Source: Lasiosphaeris hirsuta (lineage: Eukaryota > Ascomycota > Sordariomycetes > Sordariales > Lasiosphaeriaceae). Taken from it: a stretch of DNA of 64,000 nt. Location of the stretch: contig JAUKUA010000001.1 of the NCBI GenBank assembly GCA_030549175.1, forward strand, positions 7,750,001-7,814,000, read 5' to 3'. The position numbers were made by a program, and so were the translations under genes. Below, piece after piece: positions 53,132 through 64,000 of this stretch. Numbering within the stretch: the stretch's first letter is position 1; every line of letters begins with the position of its first letter. The notes beneath the pieces are model-generated. The model did not search any database. It saw nothing but the letters and a program-made list of their open reading frames with translations, and had not been told where the DNA came from.

Positions 53132-53161
<30 letters not shown>
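53111..53161. repeat. T24 run followed by (GA)13 microsatellite
   Basis: A run of 24 Ts is directly followed by about 13 GA units. Just after it, TCCAGGTGTGAT is repeated twice (53170-53193). Confidence 0.9.
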
Positions 53162-53162
<1 letters not shown>

Positions 53163-54303
53163 CGGCATATCCAGGTGTGATTCCAGGTGTGATTCACGGT
53201 GTGACCTCCAAGAGACAGCTCGCTAAGCTGCATTTATATTGTTTTTGGCAGCTCCTGAATGTTGAGGGCCAAGAAGCCAATTCAGAGAGTATCCGGATTA
53301 GCCTGCGCAATCCTACGTGCGAACGTTTAATTGTGTCTTGAAGTTGTGTTTGCAGAAGATGCGTGAGTTTTCCTGCATTCAACGTCTTTTGCACAAACAA
53401 GTGCCATGACAAAATCGAGGTGCCGCGGGGCAGCCACCTCGAGTCAAAATATTGAGTGGCAGCTGAATGCGCGCGCTGGTTTTAGAGGTTGCAATCTGGG
53501 ATGCGGGAGGGTTTTGTGTGCTTGGCGCAGGGCTCAAGCGACGGCCGTCAGGGTTCTCTCGTCATAGCCACGATGGGATGGCCATCAAGGTGCTCGTGGG
53601 TACCTGTCTTGTCTTGCCTGGGGCGGCTTGCGGGATGGAAGATTGAAGATTACGCGCATGTGGGCTCTTTGGCTGGCCGTTGTGGGCCAATCAAGAGCGC
53701 TCAAATTGCGATTTTGGTCGCTTTTTTACCTTGTTGGGCGTGCTATCCATCAAGGTGTCCGTGTTGCCCGCTCGCCCTCTTACCCTTTGCCCTCGCCTGC
53801 CCCCGCGGGTCTCTGGGCCATCCCTGCCTTCAGATTCCGTTACACACAGCTTGGTCCCCTGGCCCCCCTCAGTCTCCTTCTCGCGGCCCTTTTTTATCTC
53901 GAGTTTCTCGTTTTGTCTGCTCCCACTCACCAGTTGACTGCCACTAGTAGCCATCCGCCGTTGCGATCCAGAAGACTTGCCCAGATACCATTGCGCCTGC
54001 CCCCACGACTCCTTCCGACACCCACAACACCTTCCCAACGGCACCGTACGGGCGCTCGCTGCACATTTGACCGAGAATTGTACGATCCTGGTAGCGCTCA
54101 GGAATGCGCCAGTAGTTAAATCGCGGCCCTCGCGCCTTCAGTCACCGCACCCACACTGCGCCTGCACTTACAGCCTTCCACCCAGGTTGTCCACTTCTGC
54201 CAGGGACCTCTATTTTATTTTTTGACCTTTGCGCCTGTCTCCAAATTGTACAAACTGTGGCCCTCCCCGAGTCGACTGGACTGGAGCTCCAACTTGAAGC
54301 GCC
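53162..54303. promoter_or_regulatory. long upstream region of the ZIP transporter gene
   Basis: 1.1 kb without a supported gene. From 53760 on it is very C/T-rich on the plus strand, as in fungal promoters and leaders. No zinc-responsive element could be assigned with confidence. Confidence 0.4.
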
Positions 54304-56625
54304 ATGGCGTGGTCATTACCGACCATCAGGACATCGGTCCTCTGCGGGCTGTTGGCGGCTCCGCTTTTCGATATCGCGTCAGCGACTCTCACACCCGCGC
54401 TCCAGCACAGGGCACCGCAGGCCCAAGTCACGTCATCACAGCAACAGACTCAGCCAACAATAACAGCTGTGTCAAACTGCCACCTCCATGGCACGACCCA
54501 GTATGTCCTTTTTTGGGGGGGAGGGGGAGGGGGGTAGGTCCTTGTTTATTGTGCTTCATGCTGACCCCATCGCCAGATTTTGCGAAGCGGGCACAGCCGA
54601 GTTTCGCATCTCGGGCACGGCCTCAGCTTTGTCTTACACCGACTGCCACATTGAGGACAGCCAGACGTAGGTCTCACCGTCCCACTGCCATGTCGTATCC
54701 GAGCAAGAAGTACTGACGTCCCCCAGACATTGTATGGCCCCGACGGGAGAGGTGCAGATCATCCTCGCCGTCGAGACACCAGCACCCACGCCATCCGCCT
54801 CGGCCCCTGCAAGCCCGACTGCTGTCTCCGAGTGCCATCTTCACGAGTCGTCAATGTAAGTGCTGTTGTTCTGCCATGAGGCCACGGACGACGTCATGTT
54901 CATGTTCGGAAACTGACACGAGGCTCGATAGACACTGCATGGTGGGTACGACAGAATATGTTGTGCTCACGCCTGTGACGGCGACGGCAGATATCCCGCC
55001 TGCATATACCGGCTGCCATGCGCACGAAGCCGAAACGTAGGGTTCCACAGAGAGACGGCCGCCTATGGGAGCGCTCCGCTGATATCTTTCAGCATCTGTG
55101 TTACCCCAGGTGGAGAGGAGGTTCCCATCGCTCTCGCAGCCGAGGAGGACGACGATCATGAGACAGAGTCTTCCTCCAGCGGTCAAAACTGCCATTTCCA
55201 TGCCGGTGTTGAGTGAGTCCCTCTTCCCCCCCCCCCCCCCCCCCCCCTCGCTGCACCGTTCTGCCATGGGTATGGACGCCATGCGCCATCCAAACAAGTG
55301 ATTAATGCGGCTGTCAGACACTGCACCACCAGCGAGGCGAACGTTAGCTGCGGCGTTGTAGAGCGCGACTATAATATCAAACTGCGGGTTGGCCTCATGT
55401 TTGTGATATTAGTTACGAGTTCAATCGGTAATATCCCTCCGTTTGAAGATAGCTTTAAAGTCGCAATCCAAAGCTAACCAGCTCAGGCGTCTTTACCCCT
55501 ATTCTCGTCGCCTCCTTTGTATCACCACGAAACATCATCTTTACCATCCTTAGACAGTTTGGTACCGGCATTATTATTTCCACCGCCTTCATTCATGTTA
55601 GTACAGCAGTCCTATTGGTCGGCTATCGAAAGCCTAACAGAACAACAGCTCTTCACTCACGCCTCCCTCATGTTTGCAAATGACTGCCTCGGCGAGCTTG
55701 CCTATGAGTCCACGGCATCCGCAATCCTCATGGCAGGCCTCTTTCTGTCTTTCCTCGTCGAGTATGCAGGTATTCGCCTGGTGCAATGGCATAGCGCAAA
55801 AAGCGCCGCAAGCACAGTCGAATCGCCTGGGTCGGCGAGAAGGTCGGCGTCTCACAGTGCCGAGATGGTCAACATCACGGTCCTGGAGGCTGGTGTTATC
55901 TTTCACTCCATTTGTACGTCTCCCATCTCCCCTCATCAGAACCCAACTGACCCTTCCTTTCAGTGATCGGCCTCACCCTCGTCGTCTCGGCCGACAGCTT
56001 CTTCCTCACCCTCTTCGCCGTCATCACCTTCCACCAAATGTTCGAGGGCATCGCCCTCGGCACGCGCATCGCCGCCCTCGGACAGCCCGGGGCCCCGCCC
56101 GCCCTCGGTCACGGTCACAGTCACGGCCACGGCCACGGCCACTTTCATGGACCCTCTCCGACCCACGAGCCCAGCCCGCAAACCCTCGCCGAGGAGCTTG
56201 TCGCCGCCTCCGCCGCCGTCCCCGCCCGGCCGCGAAAGAGCCTCGCAGGCGAGCACCGCTCAGGTTCCGAGTCCGACAGCAGCGTCGCTCCCGCCGAGGC
56301 CACGTGCGCCGGCCACAGCGTATCGCTGCACAAGAAGCTGCTCCTCGCGGCGGCATTCGCGCTTGTCACGCCGGTCGGCATGGCCATCGGCATTGGCGTG
56401 CTGAAGCACTTTAACGGGAACGACCCGTCGACCATCATCGCCATCGGCACGCTGGACGCGCTGTCGGCGGGCATCTTGGTGTGGGTTGGCGTGGTCGAGA
56501 TGTGGGCGCACGACTGGATGCTGGGCGGCGAGATGACGACGGCCGGGCCGGCGAGGACGGCGCTGGGGCTGGTTTCGCTTGTGGCGGGCCTGGCGCTGAT
56601 GAGTTTGCTGGGGAAGTGGGCTTGA
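54304..56625 (+). CDS. ZIP-family zinc transporter with five N-terminal Cys/His modules, 9 exons
   Basis: Exons 54304-54500, 54577-54666, 54727-54855, 54932-55036, 55093-55212, 55318-55427, 55487-55596, 55649-55913 and 55964-56625 join to 595 aa. A signal peptide (about 1-27) leads into five modules C-H-x-[HE]-x5-C starting at Cys59, 89, 132, 167 and 207. ZIP helices follow: GVFTPILVASFVSPRN, FGTGIIISTAFIH, then metal-site helix 4 (HSILIGL) and helix 5 (HQMFEGIAL), a His-rich loop GHGHSHGHGHGHFHG and three last helices. ZIP proteins move Zn2+ (sometimes Fe2+) into the cytosol, and the extracellular modules probably capture metal or sense redox. Every module is cut by a phase-2 intron at the same residue. 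A 22-C run lies in intron 5. Confidence 0.9.
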
Positions 56626-57243
56626 TTGTGTGCAATGGTTAACAAAATACATTTGGAAAGAAGAGTAATGGTTTAGTTTTAGGATACTCGATCTACCAAG
56701 GTCTTGGATAGGGAGTCTTGGGTAGGGCGTTTAGGATTTGGGACCACCCCGTTTGCAGGACTGCGACGGCCTAGGATTTTGATTGCATTTGTGCGATGAT
56801 GGTTAAAGCCAGACAAGTCGGTGCAAAGGCGTACCGCATGATGGCTTGGTATGCTGGTATCAAACATGGATATATACATGATTCAACTTTATGATTTGTA
56901 CAATAATTGGTGAGGTGTTGCTCGCTCAGCAATATTCGTGCTCGTATTCCCTCGGACTGGTGGATGAGGTATACGCGCCCTACTCCATCAACTTGGATAG
57001 TTCGGCACTTATAGTGCCCCTCGATTGGCCAGGCTGGCCACGTCTTAGTCCGAGCTGCTGATGCATGATGTCAAAACCGCGCCCTTCCGCAAGCGGGAAC
57101 GAAGAATGTTATTCCTGATTATAAATGGCACCCTCCGTTTCAACTACTATCGTCACCTCAACTCCACTGTCCAGCCTATAAAAAACCACCGATTCACGAC
57201 AGAAGAAAAAAATATGTCACTTGGAAAACAAGGCACATCAACC
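56626..57243. promoter_or_regulatory. spacer between ZIP and GST-like genes
   Basis: Holds the ZIP 3' UTR and the GST promoter. No other gene seen. A CACCTCAACTCCACTG-type leader precedes the GST start. Confidence 0.45.
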
Positions 57244-58143
57244 ATGGCTTCCGAACAAATTGTCTTGTTTGATCTCCCCAGCAAACCACCCGTTGGTCCC
57301 TGGTCGTATAATCCATGGAAATGTGAGCGGCCGAGCCAAGAATTGACGTTATTCGCAAAGGCTGACCGTTCGGCTCCAGCGCGGATGCTGCTGAACTACA
57401 AGGGGCTAGATTACAGAACGGAATGGGTACGCGCGCCCGGCATCTCCCCACACAAGGACCCGCTCGGCTGCTAACCGGCGACAGACCGAATACCCCGACA
57501 TCAAGCCTCGACTTGAGAGCCAGTACGCACCTCGACCCAGCTCTTTTTCATCTCGTCTAATCTCTCCCCCGTCAGCCTCCCCCCCAACGAGAAGGGCACC
57601 GACTACACGATCCCCACCATCCGCCTCCCGGACGACACCTACGTCATGGACAGCCGCAAGATCGCCGACGCTATCAACGCACGGTACCCTTCGCCGCCCC
57701 TGACCCTCGACTCGCCGGCGCTCGCGCGCATCGAGGCCCTCAAGCCGCAGATCATGGGCAAAATCCGCGGCGCCTACCAGGTGGGAGTGTACCGACGCCT
57801 GCTGGGCGACGCCAGCAAGCCGTACTGGCGCCGCACGCGCAAGCTCATCGCGGCCCTCACGCCCGAGCAGCTCGAGGGCGGGGAGGGGCCCGAGTGGAAG
57901 TGGGCCGAGGCGGGGCCGCTGCTGGCCGAGGTGACGGCGCTGCTGGGGGAGAGTGAGGGCGGGCCGTTCTTTCTGGGGGGCGAGGTGAGCTATGTCGATT
58001 TCGTCTGGGCGTCGTTCCTGCTCTTCTTGCAGACTATTGGCGAGGATGTGCTCGAGGCGGCGCTGGCCCATGCTGGGGATGCCAAGGTGCATCGGGACTT
58101 GCTCGAGGCTGTTGGGCCGTGGACGCAAAGGAGGACGTACTAG
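57244..58143 (+). CDS. glutathione S-transferase-like protein, 4 exons
   Basis: Exons 57244-57322, 57380-57426, 57485-57522 and 57576-58143 encode 243 aa. The start reads MASEQIVLFDLPSKPP, then PWSYNPWKSRMLLNYKGLDY (across intron 1), TEYPDIKPRLES, HLPPNEKGTDYTIPTIRL and YVMDSRKIADAINARYP. This is the thioredoxin-like N-domain of fungal GST-like (UstS-type) proteins, where DSRKIA replaces the usual ESxAI glutathione gamma-Glu site. The all-helical C-domain follows with LGGEVSYVDFVWASFLLFL. An alternative in-frame ATG lies at 57214. I chose 57244 because family members begin MASE and its context is ACCATGG. Likely cytosolic, conjugating or isomerising small electrophiles. The substrate is unknown. 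Confidence 0.86.
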
Positions 58144-59339
58144 ATGTGTGGCTGCCGTTGGCGTTGGGTATTGATGTTGAGCAGCGGCCAGTCGGGCGTC
58201 ACAGGACTGATCTATGTATAGTTGCCGCTGACGATAGTGTGCTCGGCCGATAATGTTCCTTGAATGCAATATGGCGGCGTATTTACTGTTTGGGTTTTTA
58301 TATTGCTCTCGGTCCTCAATAGGACCATACTCGTACTTTGCATCTTTTTTGCAAATCGCTGTCCCTCCCTTAACTCAAGGCTGGGTTGGGGCGTTGGGCA
58401 AAAACAAAGTCCAGGCGGGAGTCGAACTCAACCGCATTGTGGATTTTGCAGGCAGCAAGCTGTCACTGACCACAGGTACTAACACTATATACCATCTCTG
58501 AACTTTGTTCCATGAATACCGGAGCCGTAAAGCCACTTGATCTAGCCAACCCTATCCTGAGCCTCACCTTAGGAGCGCAACTTGAACAAACATATACGCC
58601 CTACCGACCCTGCACCACTCAAAGGACAGCAAATGCACATGGAGGAGGAGAGCAAGAAAAATCAGGACAAGATGCCAGCCTCTTTGCAACCTAGGTATCC
58701 TATCAACGCATTAAAACCGGCCAGGATACATAAGCCTAGCTACACCGACTCTCTCCTTCAAGCCGCCGCCGCCCGACCCTAGACTCTGGAACTATATACC
58801 CAACGATTAATTACAACCCGCCAGCCCACCCGGTATCTCAAAGGTCCCTCCCACCCCGTAACCACCGTCACACGTCCCACGTCCCTCTCGCCTCGTAGTT
58901 TGAGGCCAACGTCTTTGTACTGGCGCCATACATCCATGTCCATGGGGTCTGATTCTATATACATTGATGAGGTATCTTTTCGTCTCGAGCGCAGCCGCGT
59001 CCGTTCTCTCACACCCCCATCCACCCAAAGTAGGGGTTAGTCAGGCGGGGAAGCGGACCGACGAAGAGCAAGCAATTAACTATGCAGGTATCCAAGATCC
59101 ATGTGTCAACACCCCGCCCGCTCCAACATAAAAAAAAGTGCACAACTCCAGCCCAATGTAATGGTTTTCCGTCATGATCAAAAAGGCAGAGTAAGCAAGC
59201 AGTAAATCATGTGATGATAACAACCCGGTCCTTCTCGCCAGACCCAACCAGTAGATGAAGGAGGGGAAGAATAATAGTGTATGTGGATTGTATGATAAAG
59301 AAAATATCTTGTGGTGACAATGACAGTAGTGGTCGTTGA
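58144..59339. other. intergenic between convergent GST-like and glucan synthase genes
   Basis: Converging 3' UTRs; no supported gene. Short frames on both strands have no family content. Confidence 0.5.
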
Positions 59340-62300
59340 TCACGGCTTTGTGACCTGTTCTTTCCTAAAGAACTTGAAGAAGCCAATGGGGATGATGAGC
59401 TGGAACGCGAGGCAGATCCACAGCCACTTGCTGGCGATGCCGGGCATGGTGCCCTCGGTGAAGTCGGGGAAGGTAGCCGTCGGGTGGTTGGAGTTGGGGC
59501 TCGTGGCCCGGGCCAAGATCGTCGCGACACCGCCGATGATCTGAGAGCCGATGAGCACGCCCATGACGTGCTGGCGGGTGAGGGTGGCCAGCAGTGTCAT
59601 GCCCAATCCCACGATCTGGATGGTATCGAGGAGACCTAGCCACAGCCACAGGCACCGCGAGATGATGGCCGATGCGACCGGGCCGCCGGCCCAGGGGAGG
59701 TAGAGACCGATGCCTGACGTGCCCCAGAACTCCTGCATCCAGCGAGGGGCAGCGAGGCCCAATCCCGTGGCGAAGATGGGTAGCAGCCAGGGATGACTAT
59801 TCGAGAAGACGGTAAACACGGCTATCAAGGCGCCCCAGAGGATGACGAAGAAGAGCACCGAGAGGAGGAAGATGGACCAGCCGGGCACGTGCTTCGACGA
59901 GAACAAGAACTCCCAACTGCGACCGTATGGCGCCGACAGCCAGTAGTTCTGGATGATGACCATGATGAAGAACCAGGGTACGACCTTGCGGCGGAAGAGC
60001 GAGAGGTAGTAGCCGGGAATGGTCTCGGGCGACTGCCTGTAGTAATCGGGGAGGCCGTAGAAGAGGATCAACCCGATGGACCAGAAGAGGACGGCGAGAG
60101 GGATGGCGATGACGATGCCCTTGGGGACCGAGCTGTTGCCGACGCTGCCGGATGCGGAGCCCGTAGGGTGGAATGGATCAGACATGAGGGAGCCCCAGAA
60201 CCAGAGAGCGGCCGAGTACAGCTGCGCAAAGGCGGTGATGATCAGGGCGCGGATAGCCCACAGGTTCGTCGGCGCGCCGCTCTCGTCACCAAAGTTGAGC
60301 GAGAAGTCGAGGGCACCCGAGCTGGCGGCTGCGGCGTAAAACGCAGTCGCCACGTCCTGGGCGATACCACGTTCCACATATCCGGGGATAAACGATGCGA
60401 CGCCGAGAAGCATGAAAGCGATGCCGTAGAGAAGCCAAGGTAGCGAGAGAGCGTAAACGGACTTGAAGCGACGCACCATCCACCACCAAAACATCGACGT
60501 GGCAATGTAGACGGCGGCCACAATGTACAACTTCCTCGAGGACTGACCGGTTTCGCCTGTGAGTAGCACGATCTGGTACGAATTGGCCGAGATGATCTGG
60601 CCAAAGGCCAACAGGAGCGAGTAGACTGGCCAGTCGCGGAAGATACGAATAGAGAGGATCTTCCGCAGGCCCGTGGGTGGCTTGTACTCGCTGCCCAGCA
60701 GGAACTCGTCATCCATCATCACCAGTCCGGGTGTTCTTTTCTCGGTCAACCCTCCTCGCGTTGTGCCGCTGGCCGCTTCTGCGATCGAGTCCGAGTGGTT
60801 GTCCGGGGTGGAGGAAACGGTCACGGTGCTGTGCCCTTTGCCGGAAATACCTAGCTTGGCATCTCTGTACCGGCTGAACCATTCCTTCTCGCTCCTCTTG
60901 AGGAACCTGGCAATGCAGAGATCCGCCTGCGAGTTATCGACAGTGAGGGTGTCTAGGTGGGCCTCGAACTGTGAGTAGTACTCGCCGGAGCTGTCGGAGA
61001 AGACGGCATCCACCCGCTGCAGCTTGAGATCGTGGCGGTCTCCCACCACATCCTGCAGGGAGAGTGTGCTTCCAGAGCTGTTGCGGTTGGCCGCATAGGA
61101 TTGCGCAAAGGGCGGTGCAGGGGCAAGCATCTCATCGTCGGCGCCAGATAGAGACTCCATGCTTGGTGAGCTTTCGACGCTCGCATGGCCCCTGATCGGG
61201 GGTGGAAGGACAAACGGAGTGGACACGCGCGATGGTGGTGCAGATGGCAAGAATGCCGACTCTGGTCGTGGGCTCCCCCTTGCTGATCCCCTGGGGGAGT
61301 TTGTGGTGCTGTGAATTATCGTAGGCAGAGCGCTGCTAGATGATGGATTCTGAGAAAAGAAACCTCCTGGCTTGGTCAAACCGCTGATCGGGCTTGCGAG
61401 GCTCATTGGGCGCTTGGCCTTCTTCTCCGTCTCGGAATTGTGGATGCGGATGGCTTCGGAGTGCAGTGTGTTGACACGCTGAACCCACTCTGCGACGGGG
61501 AAACGCTGCTTTGCGCTCCAAGCTCGCATCGTAGCCCGCTGCTCGGGAGTTGAAGCCAGGGCCGACTGGATGGCCTTGCGGAACTGAGCGAGGAGATGCT
61601 GGGGACTGATGGACTCGCTTGTGTACCAGAAACCTGGCATTTGACCGAGACCTCCGACACGAGCGCCGACTCCCAGAGCGCCCTGTCGACCGGACTCGAC
61701 CGCGACAAGCCCGAAAGGCTCGTCTCGTGAGGGGATGAGCGCGAATTCGGCTCCACCGAAGATGAAGGGCGGCAGAGCGGTAAACTCGGCTCTATGGAAC
61801 ACTCTTCCAGGGAACATTCTTTCGACCCTTGCGAGTTTCAAGGCGGCGAACTTGCCGTGGAGATCTATGATGAGTGTTAGTTAGCCCTCCGCACACTTCT
61901 GCTTTTGCATCAGCAAACCCCAGGACGAAGAGAGAAAAAAAAATACCAATAACGGGCCCGACGCAAATAAGCTGCACCAACGGGTTCTTCTCCAAGACAC
62001 TGGGGAAAATATCGGCGATCAGATCAACACCCTTTTGCAGCGACCAACGGCCGGCAAAGATGAAGAGTTCTGCGTCTGGGTTGACGTCTAGGCCAGCCCA
62101 TTCCTGGGCCTGGACTCTCATCTTCCTGCGCTGGATCTGGTCATGTTTGGGATCAAGGTGTCTCTGAATCTCTTCCTTTTCCTTCTCTGCGAGTGCCCTA
62201 CTGCTTCTGTTCGCGTGGTAACCAATCTCGGGAGGCGCCCAGTCGGCGGTATCACTGGGATCCGGGTTCGGGAGATGGCCGATTGCCTTGAGGGCCCAGA

Positions 62301-64000
62301 AAATCGGGTAACGGGCGAGTGATCGATCACCATATTTCTTGGAGACGCCGACAGCGCCAAATCCGTGTTGGTGAATCCGGAGGTAGGAGGCTCCCGCGTG
62401 CAAAAGGTTGAATGCGCTGCCGTACTGCACATATGACTTGACGATTTCCTGGCTGAGGCCAAAGACCTCGCACACTTCCTTGGTCTCCTCGGGCGTCCGC
62501 ATGTTCCACATACCCTGGAATTCGGCGTTGTGTAGCGAGAGGCAGCAGGGAATCGTTCGACCTTCTCCAAGGAGATACAGGGGGGCGGCGGCACCGTGGT
62601 AATCGTTCATGTGGTAAATGTCAATCTGCGGGAAGCGTCGCATCGTCTCGGCGATGCAAGCGTTCCATGTCGCGTACAAGATAGCGCTCTCGATATCGTC
62701 CATGCGGGCGTGGTATGGGTCCGCTCTTGTCTGCTGGCGGAAGATTGGCGCATCGAGAATCACGTAGGTGATGTTGTTGCCGGGCGGGGACTTGGGCTTG
62801 TGGTATTGCACCTCGACTTCGTAGTGCTGCCCCAGAACGGTCACGAACATCGGCTCGGCGTACGTGTCGATCGGGTAGTCGATGTCACCCACGCAAGGCA
62901 CGACCCAAATGATATCCAGGTGGCTAAGTGCGGTGCTCATCAGTTTGGCCATGACTCCCAGACCTCCAATGCGGATGACAATATTCCAGTCGTCGATGTT
63001 GTATTCCATCGTAGCCAGCAGAACTGTCCTCCGGGGCCCGTCGGGGAGGGGCATTGCGCCGCCAGCCATAACCGGGGATACCGATAGGTTGTCAAGGCTC
63101 ATGCCGTGAGCGGCCGGGACGATAACGACTCCATCCACGCCGGCACTATCACTCTTTGGCAGGTTTGGCTTCGAACCCGGAAGACCGGCCCACGGCCAAA
63201 TCCATTGCCGTATCCCACTAGGCCTCTTGAAACCGCGCTTGTTGATCTTGACGCGATAGAAACTGCGGAAGAAGGCCCATGTTGCCAGCACACCCAGAAT
63301 CAACGGAAGGGTTGCGAACAAGACGAAAATGATGATTTGCGAGTACATGTTACCCTGAGGTTGGATTTCCACAGCCCATGTTGCGTCGTTCAGGACAAGC
63401 TTATACGAGAGGGCGGGCATCGGCGGGGCGGTGGTGACATTGAAGACGTTGTCGGGAAGTCGAGGTGGCGGAAGACGGTTAGCTACTCGCTGGTCGCCCA
63501 TATCTCCAAAGACCCAACTCTGATCCGGCTCGTTGTCGGGATTGATGCCCCAAACGTTGAACTGGAACGTGCACGGCCACTCGTCCATGTAGTGAAGTTC
63601 CCAAGTGCTGTTCTTCGCCAGGGTCAGCTGGTTAGGTATGCCGGTATCGTACCCCCACTTGTTGAACGGTCCCTGTAGGAACAAATGCGGGAAGCGTCTG
63701 GTAGTATGGTAGTTGTCGCCATGCTGCAAGAACGACGCGGAACCCAGCGGCTCGCTCCAGTACTGTACCATGACATGCTGGCCCTCCCAGGCCTGATGGG
63801 GTGCTCCGCCCCACGGCTGCGGTGTGATCCTGATATTGGACCCGCCCTTGTAGGCTATCCAGTCGCTCCAGGTAGATCCCCAGCTCGTGCTATACCGCCA
63901 CTTGGAGGCACCGGCCGCCTTGTGGTTGATGAACAAAGCCCCGCTGCCATCATCGCTCAGCAGCGAGCTTGAGAAGTTCGAGCTAAATGGCCATACCACA
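59340..64000 (-). CDS. ags1: alpha-1,3-glucan synthase, C-terminal ~1526 residues (runs off right edge)
   Basis: Two exons lie in the window, 64000-61947 and 61864-59340, with an intron having a GTATTT donor, CTAAC branch and CATAG acceptor. The right part carries carbohydrate-binding-like beta domains and a single membrane helix (FVLFATLPLILGVLATWAFF), then the GT5 glycogen/starch-synthase-type domain: IRIGGLGVMAKLM near its start, HMNDYHGAAAPLYLL, LHNAEFQGMW and ALIPSRDEPFGLVAVESG near its end. A Ser-rich linker leads to a C-terminal domain with many membrane helices thought to export the glucan. Ags proteins are about 2400 aa, and the missing part is the extracellular GH13 amylase-like domain. 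The enzyme makes cell-wall alpha-1,3-glucan at the plasma membrane from a UDP-glucose donor. Which paralogue it is cannot be told. Confidence 0.93.

Noticed and set aside
59793..60443. Plus-strand 216-codon frame within alpha-1,3-glucan synthase
   Set aside because: Asp/Glu/Gly-rich mirror frame over the membrane-helix exon.

Overview
This window comes from a filamentous ascomycete nuclear genome (Pezizomycotina, probably a Sordariomycete). Genes carry short 50-90 bp introns with GT-AG borders and CTAAC/CTGAC branch points. Families include alpha-1,3-glucan synthase, a siderophore-type MFS carrier, a Zn2Cys6 regulator and fungal NLR-type proteins. Between the genes lie AT-rich repeat relics in which Trp codons have become TAG/TGA, as expected from repeat-induced point mutation (RIP). 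Exon limits below were worked out by hand from splice signals, frame and family resemblance.

Layout. 0-10 kb is mostly housekeeping: a divergent pair of a YeeE/YedE sulfur transporter (running off the left edge) and an ETHE1-like persulfide dioxygenase, an ankyrin fragment between LTR-like pieces, a 7-exon siderophore transporter (minus), and a membrane-anchored TAP-type alpha/beta hydrolase. 11-29 kb holds an immunity/cell-death-like group: a NACHT-TPR STAND protein (9 exons), a Zn2Cys6 factor divergent from a short-chain dehydrogenase, an AIG1-type GTPase relic cut at its P-loop, a large B-box/GTPase/RING/patatin protein, a MITE and a decayed caspase-like gene. 29-48 kb is an accessory, repeat-rich stretch full of broken genes: a polyketide synthase carrier-domain scrap, degraded unknown frames, a RING-finger gene, a truncated class III aminotransferase, a Tc1/mariner transposase relic, an MFS carrier with a duplicated segment, and two kinase-like fragments. 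48-64 kb returns to ordinary gene content: an unrecognised single-exon gene, a long stretch with only weak gene signals, a ZIP zinc transporter with five exon-encoded Cys/His modules, a GST-like gene, and the 3' two thirds of alpha-1,3-glucan synthase running off the right edge.

How they may work together. The persulfide dioxygenase and YeeE/YedE pair suggests sulfide/persulfide handling from one shared promoter. The Zn2Cys6 factor and SDR share a 389-bp intergenic promoter. The NACHT-TPR, GTPase-RING-patatin, AIG1 and caspase-like loci together look like a fungal allorecognition/regulated-cell-death neighbourhood, in which two members are intact or nearly so and two are dead, with repeats at the break points. 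The three metal or wall genes at the right end (ZIP, GST, glucan synthase) look unrelated to that group.
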